Shown: positions 59,914 through 64,000 of the stretch, piece by piece
Numbering within the stretch: position 1 is the first letter of the stretch
Layout: each line of letters starts with the position of its first letter
Source: Micromonospora tarapacensis
Lineage (GTDB): Bacteria > Actinomycetota > Actinomycetes > Mycobacteriales > Micromonosporaceae
Length of the DNA stretch: 64,000 nt
NCBI RefSeq assembly: GCF_019697375.1
Contig: NZ_JAHCDI010000004.1
Span: 1,599,324 to 1,663,323, forward strand
Direction of reading: 5' to 3'
The notes under the pieces: generated by a model
The model's input: the letters and a program-made list of their open reading frames with translations, nothing else
What the model was told of the DNA's origin: nothing
Database searches by the model: none
Program-made: the position numbers and the translations under genes

Positions 59914-60299
59914 ACGCCTTCGACCTGTCGCCCGCGCAGATCCGCAACCGGCTGATCCTGCGGGCCCGGAAGGCGGCACTGGCCGGCCGCCCACGGCCGC
60001 CGTCGCCGGGATGCCCGCGCGGTCCCGTCGAGGCGACACCGACGACGGTCCCCGGGCCGGTCGTGCCGTGTGTGGCCGTCGCCGTGGGGGACGTGGTCCG
60101 GCTCGCCGAATCCGACCACCGGCACGCGACCGGTCCGCTCCGGCTCCGGATCGCCCGCCTCCGGCCGGACATCAGCGAATGGTACGAGGGCGAGTGGGTG
60201 TGGCTCGAAGGCGTCGAGATCGGGCCGGACGACCAGGACGGCGCGTACCGGCCGGTGCTGGTCAAGATAGCTGCGCTCCGGCCGCTGCCGGAACGGTGA
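59910..60299 (+). CDS. Unknown protein, partner of the preceding gene
   Basis: 129 residues from ATG at 59910, overlapping the preceding stop (ATGA). An N-terminal helix and basic linker lead to a beta-rich domain (VGDVVRLAESDHRHATGPLRLRIARL, YEGEWVWLEGVEIG), reminiscent of SH3-like or KOW-type barrels. It is translationally coupled to its neighbour, so the two probably form one unit. Function unknown. Confidence 0.7.
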   Translation: MNAFDLSPAQIRNRLILRARKAALAGRPRPPSPGCPRGPVEATPTTVPGPVVPCVAVAVGDVVRLAESDHRHATGPLRLRIARLRPDISEWYEGEWVWLEGVEIGPDDQDGAYRPVLVKIAALRPLPER

Positions 60300-60320
60300 T
60301 GACGTGCCTGCGTCAGCCCG

Positions 60321-60884
60321 CTACCCGATGTTGAAGACCCGGCGTGGCCCGTCGATCGCCTCGAAGTAGGAGTGGCATGGCGGCGGGATGAACGTCGTCC
60401 AGTCCGCACCTGCGGCCACCCTGGCTCGAATCGCGGTGGTGGTGAGGACCTCGGCGGGGCCCAGATCGTCGAAGATGTGCACGCGCTCGCCGCGGGACCG
60501 CCACACCGATTCCTTCGCCGCCTCGAATCCATCCTTTGTGGTCAGACAGATCACTCGTCGGGGTGGGTAGAACTGCGCCACGGTCGGCCAGTCGAGGTCG
60601 TGCCGTGGGGCAACGAGCAACGCCACCCGTTCGGTGCCGGCCTCACCTGTCAGGGCCAGGCGCATCAGGGTGAACCGTTCCCAGATCGTCAACGGGTTTC
60701 GGGACGGGTGGTAGGCATCGTTGGCCAGATCTCCGTAGCGGCCCGGCGACCGCCAGCCGAAGTGGGTGGTCAGGACCGCGACATGGGGGAGTGGCAGAGC
60801 CGTCAGGCTGTGCCGCAGTACGGCGAGATGCCCGATGTGTGGAGGCTGGAACCTGCCCGTCCACACCGCATGCAGTCGTTCCAT
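60321..60884 (-). CDS. NMNAT-like nucleotidyltransferase
   Basis: 187 residues. The nucleotidyltransferase fold opens with TGRFQPPHIGHLAVL (HxGH: His16, His19), preceded by a strand. Downstream are LTIWERFTLMRLAL and a later ISSxR-like TTTAIRARVAAG. NMN or pantetheine-phosphate adenylyltransferases have this layout, but the C-terminus (FIPPPCHSYFEAIDG) is of the distinct family found in actinobacterial accessory clusters. It belongs to a four-gene minus-strand cluster of phosphate chemistry. Confidence 0.88.
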   Translation of the reverse strand: MERLHAVWTGRFQPPHIGHLAVLRHSLTALPLPHVAVLTTHFGWRSPGRYGDLANDAYHPSRNPLTIWERFTLMRLALTGEAGTERVALLVAPRHDLDWPTVAQFYPPRRVICLTTKDGFEAAKESVWRSRGERVHIFDDLGPAEVLTTTAIRARVAAGADWTTFIPPPCHSYFEAIDGPRRVFNIG

Positions 60885-60890
60885 CGCTGC

Positions 60891-62267
60891 TCACTGGTCC
60901 GTGCTGGGCATCGGCCCGGTGAGAGCGGTGAGGGCCGCTCCGGTTGACGCCAGTAGCCGAGCGGGGCTGTCGTTGGTCGAGAAGTTGTGGTCGGCGCCCT
61001 CGATGACACGTACCCGGGCGGTCGGGATCGCGGTCAGGTCCATTCCTGCGGTGTACTGGTCCGCGCCGCCGAGCCACACCCCGTCGACGTCCTTGCAGTG
61101 CGCGTCCCAGGCGGCGCCCGACTCGTCGATCATGTCCCGGCGCAGTTCCAGACCGTGCCGGTACGTCCGCCCGGTGCGGTGCAGTTCGTCGAGCTGCCTG
61201 CCGCGCAGGAACACCCGGCTCAGATCGACCAGCCGGCACAGCGGCGCGAGGCACCAGACGAGCCAGTTTTCTGCCCCTGCCTGGTCGCGGGCCCGCAGGG
61301 CAGTCGCACCGCCCATGGAGTGACCCACCAGCAGCAGAGACGAACCATGTCTGCTCGCCCACTCGCTGACGATCTCGATGGACCGCACCTCGGAGGTGAA
61401 GTCTCTGAAGACGGGTGTCGAGTCTCCGGATCCGAGCGGGTCGACGGTCAACGTCTCGAAACCCTGCCACGACCAGGCACGCGCCAACCGGTTGTAGAGC
61501 CCGTACGGACCGTGCCGCGAGCTGCCGAAGTAACCCGGGATCAGGATGACGGTCCGCCGGCTGGCAGCCCAACTCGGTACGTGTCTGGTCACCGCGACAG
61601 CGCCGTCGGGCGACGAGATCCGTAACTGCTCGACGTCGGGCCACGACTGCTGCGGAAACGCGGGCACGGCCCGCCAACCGTCGGCCTCCTCCCGCCACAT
61701 GCGAGCAGTGCCGTTCGGGGTGGCCAGGTAGCGGTACCGGGAATCGGTGGGCAGAACTCCGTTCAACAGGTGGCTGATCATCAACACCGTCGAATTGCTG
61801 CCCACCACCAGGCGGTCGCGGCACCGTTTCCGGCCCTCTGTCCGCCACCAGCCGACCAGCCGCTTCTCAAGATCCTTGGCGGCCTCGCTGGCGGGGATCT
61901 CCAGCTCGGCGGCGCTGATCACTCTGGCCCGGAAGAGGTCGATCGAGCGGTGCGCCTGTGGATGTGCGCTGCGCAATTCGGCTGTCGACAGGCCAGCGGC
62001 CACGCCGAGGTGGACGGCGGGCAGCCCCAATTCGCCCTCGTATGGAAGCTGTAGCTCTCCGGCGATCAGGCGGGCCGAGGAGACCGCCTGCGGGGTGGGG
62101 GTGGCAACGACGGCCGTCAGGGTGACGGCGCGGGATCGGAGCGTGCGGGCGAGATGGGCTACCTGGTCCTGGCCTCTGAGGGTGACGGATGCCAACCCGG
62201 AGGCGCCGTGGATGTCTCGAAGGTTCTTCTCGGTCTCGACGTGGCGAGCAAGGACGATGGTTGCCAA
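60891..62267 (-). CDS. Histidine phosphatase and alpha/beta hydrolase fusion
   Basis: 458 residues. Residues 1-195 are a phosphoglycerate-mutase-type histidine phosphatase (VLARHVETEKN, phosphorylated His9; later VGSNSTVLMISHLLNG with the second His). Residues 215-445 form an alpha/beta hydrolase (ILIPGYFGSSRHG, LVGHSMGG with nucleophile Ser near 319, and EGADHNFS with the terminal His). Both active sites look intact. I know of no common protein with this pair. It ends six bases before the NMNAT-like gene. Confidence 0.88.
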   Translation of the reverse strand: MATIVLARHVETEKNLRDIHGASGLASVTLRGQDQVAHLARTLRSRAVTLTAVVATPTPQAVSSARLIAGELQLPYEGELGLPAVHLGVAAGLSTAELRSAHPQAHRSIDLFRARVISAAELEIPASEAAKDLEKRLVGWWRTEGRKRCRDRLVVGSNSTVLMISHLLNGVLPTDSRYRYLATPNGTARMWREEADGWRAVPAFPQQSWPDVEQLRISSPDGAVAVTRHVPSWAASRRTVILIPGYFGSSRHGPYGLYNRLARAWSWQGFETLTVDPLGSGDSTPVFRDFTSEVRSIEIVSEWASRHGSSLLLVGHSMGGATALRARDQAGAENWLVWCLAPLCRLVDLSRVFLRGRQLDELHRTGRTYRHGLELRRDMIDESGAAWDAHCKDVDGVWLGGADQYTAGMDLTAIPTARVRVIEGADHNFSTNDSPARLLASTGAALTALTGPMPSTDQ

Positions 62268-62282
62268 CCGTCAGCCGTCCTG

Positions 62283-62933
62283 TTACGAGATCGCCAGCGG
62301 GCCGGCGTTGGACAGGAGCCGTTCAGCCATGATCAGCGTGGTGAGGTAATAGCGCTGGATTCTTGGCAGGAAGGATTCTCGGGTGACCGAAAGGGTGAAC
62401 TCCTCCCAGCGTGCACCGGCCGACTTCTCGAAGGTGCGGCCGTGCAGGGTGAGAGCATCGATCTCTCCGGTGAAGAGGTCCATGCCCGCCGCGACCGGCA
62501 GCCAGACCAGCGCGGCGACCTCGTCGGCCGCCGGGCGGTAGTCAGCCAGGGGTAGGTCACAGCGGTAGAGGTAGACCGACTGGTACTCCCGGTTGCGTTG
62601 GCCGTTGGACTGGTCGGCGACCTCGACGCGCTCGCCAAGGTGGTGCAGGCTGTCCGGCGCGACGGTCAAGCCGAGTTCCTCGGTGACCTCACGCAGCCCG
62701 GCCATCAGCGGTTCGCCGGCCTCAAGGTGTCCTGCGGCGCTGATATCGAGCAGACCGGGAAAGTTGCGCATGGTGTCCGCGCGTTTCTGCAACAGAAGTG
62801 CGCCACCGTCGTTACCCGAGACGATCCAGCAGTGGAACGTGCGGTGCCACTTTCCCTGTAGGTGCGCCTCGATGCGGTCCATGTTGCCGGCGGGCTCCAA
62901 GTTCGCGTTGTAGATGTCGATCTGCTCTGCCAC
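62283..62933 (-). CDS. NUDIX hydrolase (isopentenyl-diphosphate isomerase-like)
   Basis: 216 residues from GTG at 62933. The NUDIX box is AAGHLEAGEPLMAGLREVTEELGL (about 66-89). FHCWIVSGNDGGALLLQKRADTMRNFPG precedes it, as in the IPP-isomerase/YfcD subgroup. The C-terminal extension (SVTRESFLPRIQRYYL) is family-like. It lies between the phosphatase fusion (15 bp) and the membrane protein (four bases), so it is part of the same operon. Confidence 0.9.
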   Translation of the reverse strand: MAEQIDIYNANLEPAGNMDRIEAHLQGKWHRTFHCWIVSGNDGGALLLQKRADTMRNFPGLLDISAAGHLEAGEPLMAGLREVTEELGLTVAPDSLHHLGERVEVADQSNGQRNREYQSVYLYRCDLPLADYRPAADEVAALVWLPVAAGMDLFTGEIDALTLHGRTFEKSAGARWEEFTLSVTRESFLPRIQRYYLTTLIMAERLLSNAGPLAIS

Positions 62934-62937
62934 GGAC

Positions 62938-63972
62938 TCACCTTCCTGTGATGAATGCGGCGCCGGCCGGTCGCGCCCAGACCGAGGCCGCCACCGCCCG
63001 ATCACGCAACGGTGCCAGCTGATCCGCCTCTACATCCTCACGCAGTGCTTCCAGGATCCGGACTTCCAGCACAAGGGACTTTGCGTAGCGTCCCTGATCT
63101 GACTCGGCGTGGAACGCCGCCTTCGCCTGGCGCACGAGGTCGAGCGCCTCACGCAGCGAGGCGGTGCCCAGGAAGTCGCCGGGTTGGACAAAGCCGCCGG
63201 TGTTCACACCCACCATCGTGACGATCGCCAGCGCTCGCGCGTACCCGACGTGTGCGAGGTCGACGCGTACCTCGCGCGGAACCAGCTCGGCCACACCGGC
63301 CAGCAGTTCGGCGGCTCGATCGAAGTTCCACTCGGAGGGCCGGCCATCGCGGACCGTCCGGATGACGCCCAGATGGCGGTGAGCCTTCGCCAGCAGGAGA
63401 CTCCGCCGGGGCTCGCCGAAGCCCGTCGGCAGTTGGTCGCCGTACCGGATCGCTCGCTCGATGTTGACCACGGCGATGTTGCGATTCAGGAGGTAGTTGG
63501 CCCAGCCGAGGTCATCGATGAGGATGGAGATGATCGCCAGCTTGTCGTCGACGAACTGAGCCGATTCCAGCGCCCATTCGCCGAGTTGCACGCGTTGCTC
63601 GTGGAAGCCGAGGACATGCAGCGTCAGCGAGGCGTTCTCCCGCAGTCGCAACAGGGCCGGATCGCGCTGCTGTTCATGCAGGATCCCGCCGTAGGCGGTG
63701 ATTCCGTCGGCGTACTGATGGTAGGCGTCAACCACGTCGTGTTCGGCCGCTTGTCGTCTTGTCAGCAGGTAGACACCCTCGACGATGGCAGCCACGGCGA
63801 TCACTACCACCGCCACGGCAGAGGGCAGTAGCCATCGATACACGCGTTCGTGCCCGCCTTCGTCCACCCACTCCTGTGTCGTCTGGAAGGCGAAGGTGGC
63901 GAGGGCGATCGCCGTACCGACGAGGAGACTGGTGACGGTGCCTGAACCGGTGAGCGCACGTCGCAGGCGCAC
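62938..63972 (-). CDS. Two-helix membrane protein with TPR-like cytoplasmic domain
   Basis: 344 residues from GTG at 63972 after GGGGAGG. Two transmembrane helices (about 10-30 and 46-70) are followed by about 270 residues of helical pairs (YGDQLPTGFGEPRRSLLLAKAHRHLGVIRTV, VGYARALAIVTM), resembling TPR units. As the first gene of the nucleotide-chemistry operon it may anchor the complex or sense a signal at the membrane. Such TM-TPR proteins recur in front of NUDIX/NMNAT clusters, but I cannot cite a function. Confidence 0.78.
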   Translation of the reverse strand: MRLRRALTGSGTVTSLLVGTAIALATFAFQTTQEWVDEGGHERVYRWLLPSAVAVVVIAVAAIVEGVYLLTRRQAAEHDVVDAYHQYADGITAYGGILHEQQRDPALLRLRENASLTLHVLGFHEQRVQLGEWALESAQFVDDKLAIISILIDDLGWANYLLNRNIAVVNIERAIRYGDQLPTGFGEPRRSLLLAKAHRHLGVIRTVRDGRPSEWNFDRAAELLAGVAELVPREVRVDLAHVGYARALAIVTMVGVNTGGFVQPGDFLGTASLREALDLVRQAKAAFHAESDQGRYAKSLVLEVRILEALREDVEADQLAPLRDRAVAASVWARPAGAAFITGR

Positions 63973-64000
63973 CGCACCTCCCCGGCGGATGGTCGCGAAC

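Noticed and set aside
1..64000. CRISPR arrays, tRNA or rRNA genes, insertion-sequence transposases, integrases
   Set aside because: I looked for regularly spaced repeats, cloverleaf-like segments and transposase or recombinase motifs and found none that I could support.

Overview
This 64-kb window is very GC-rich, uses many GTG starts and is packed with short 4-bp start/stop overlaps. Its families (GerMN lipoprotein downstream of a histidine kinase, DUF397 with a Scr1-type regulator, DUF4352 lipoprotein, type VII-like substrate, Rv-type STAS proteins) point to an actinomycete, most likely Micromonospora or a close relative. The genus is my inference; no rRNA or tRNA gene is visible to confirm it.

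Layout. 1-10.3 kb is mostly ordinary: the end of an acyl-adenylating enzyme coupled to a cytochrome P450, a helix-turn-helix protein, two STAS proteins around a GlsB-type membrane protein, an OmpR-type two-component system with a GerMN lipoprotein, HtpG, and a diacylglycerol-kinase-like lipid kinase. 10.2-17.6 kb is a tightly coupled minus-strand operon of unknown purpose: a 54-residue peptide, a helical protein, a PEP-synthase-like phosphotransferase, an RtcB-like ligase, a (frameshifted) class III aminotransferase, an amidohydrolase and a protein with an internal duplication. 17.8-23.3 kb holds a membrane protein, a HAD phosphatase, an HD-TIR fusion, and an MFS exporter with a regulator that shares its operator. 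23.6-28 kb has a large secreted M14 carboxypeptidase and a MerR/HEAT gene pair behind a MerR-type promoter. 28.1-34.8 kb is an aromatic/heterocycle catabolic locus: IclR regulator, amidohydrolase, CoA-transferase, citryl-CoA lyase-like protein, LigB/LigA extradiol dioxygenase and a quinone-oxidoreductase-like enzyme, with two matching operators in the divergent promoter region.

34.8-46.9 kb contains a short inverted-repeat element, a Tat-exported sugar isomerase-like protein, a badly decayed sugar dehydrogenase gene, an SMC/Rad50-like ATPase with a small partner, two envelope proteins, an N6-adenine methylase-like protein, a broken antitoxin and three type VII-secretion-like genes. 47.2-56.7 kb is the most defense-like segment: soluble Ser/Thr kinase, SNF2-family helicase, a 1638-residue Eco57I-like methylase and a small nuclease-like protein on one strand. 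The helicase and methylase are joined by an 80-bp tandem repeat encoding coupled 27-residue micro-ORFs. 56.7-64 kb has a DUF397/Scr1 pair, a deletion scar of a second copy of that pair, and a nucleotide-handling cluster (two NUDIX proteins, an NMNAT-like transferase, a phosphatase-hydrolase fusion, a membrane TPR-like protein).

The best candidates for undescribed systems are the HD-TIR protein at 19.1-21.1 kb, the kinase-helicase-methylase operon at 47.2-56.7 kb, and the RtcB/PEP-synthase operon at 10.2-17.6 kb. A recurring caution is that at least six genes are split by one-base frame changes, often in C or G runs. Either the sequence carries indel errors or this strain has many decaying genes.
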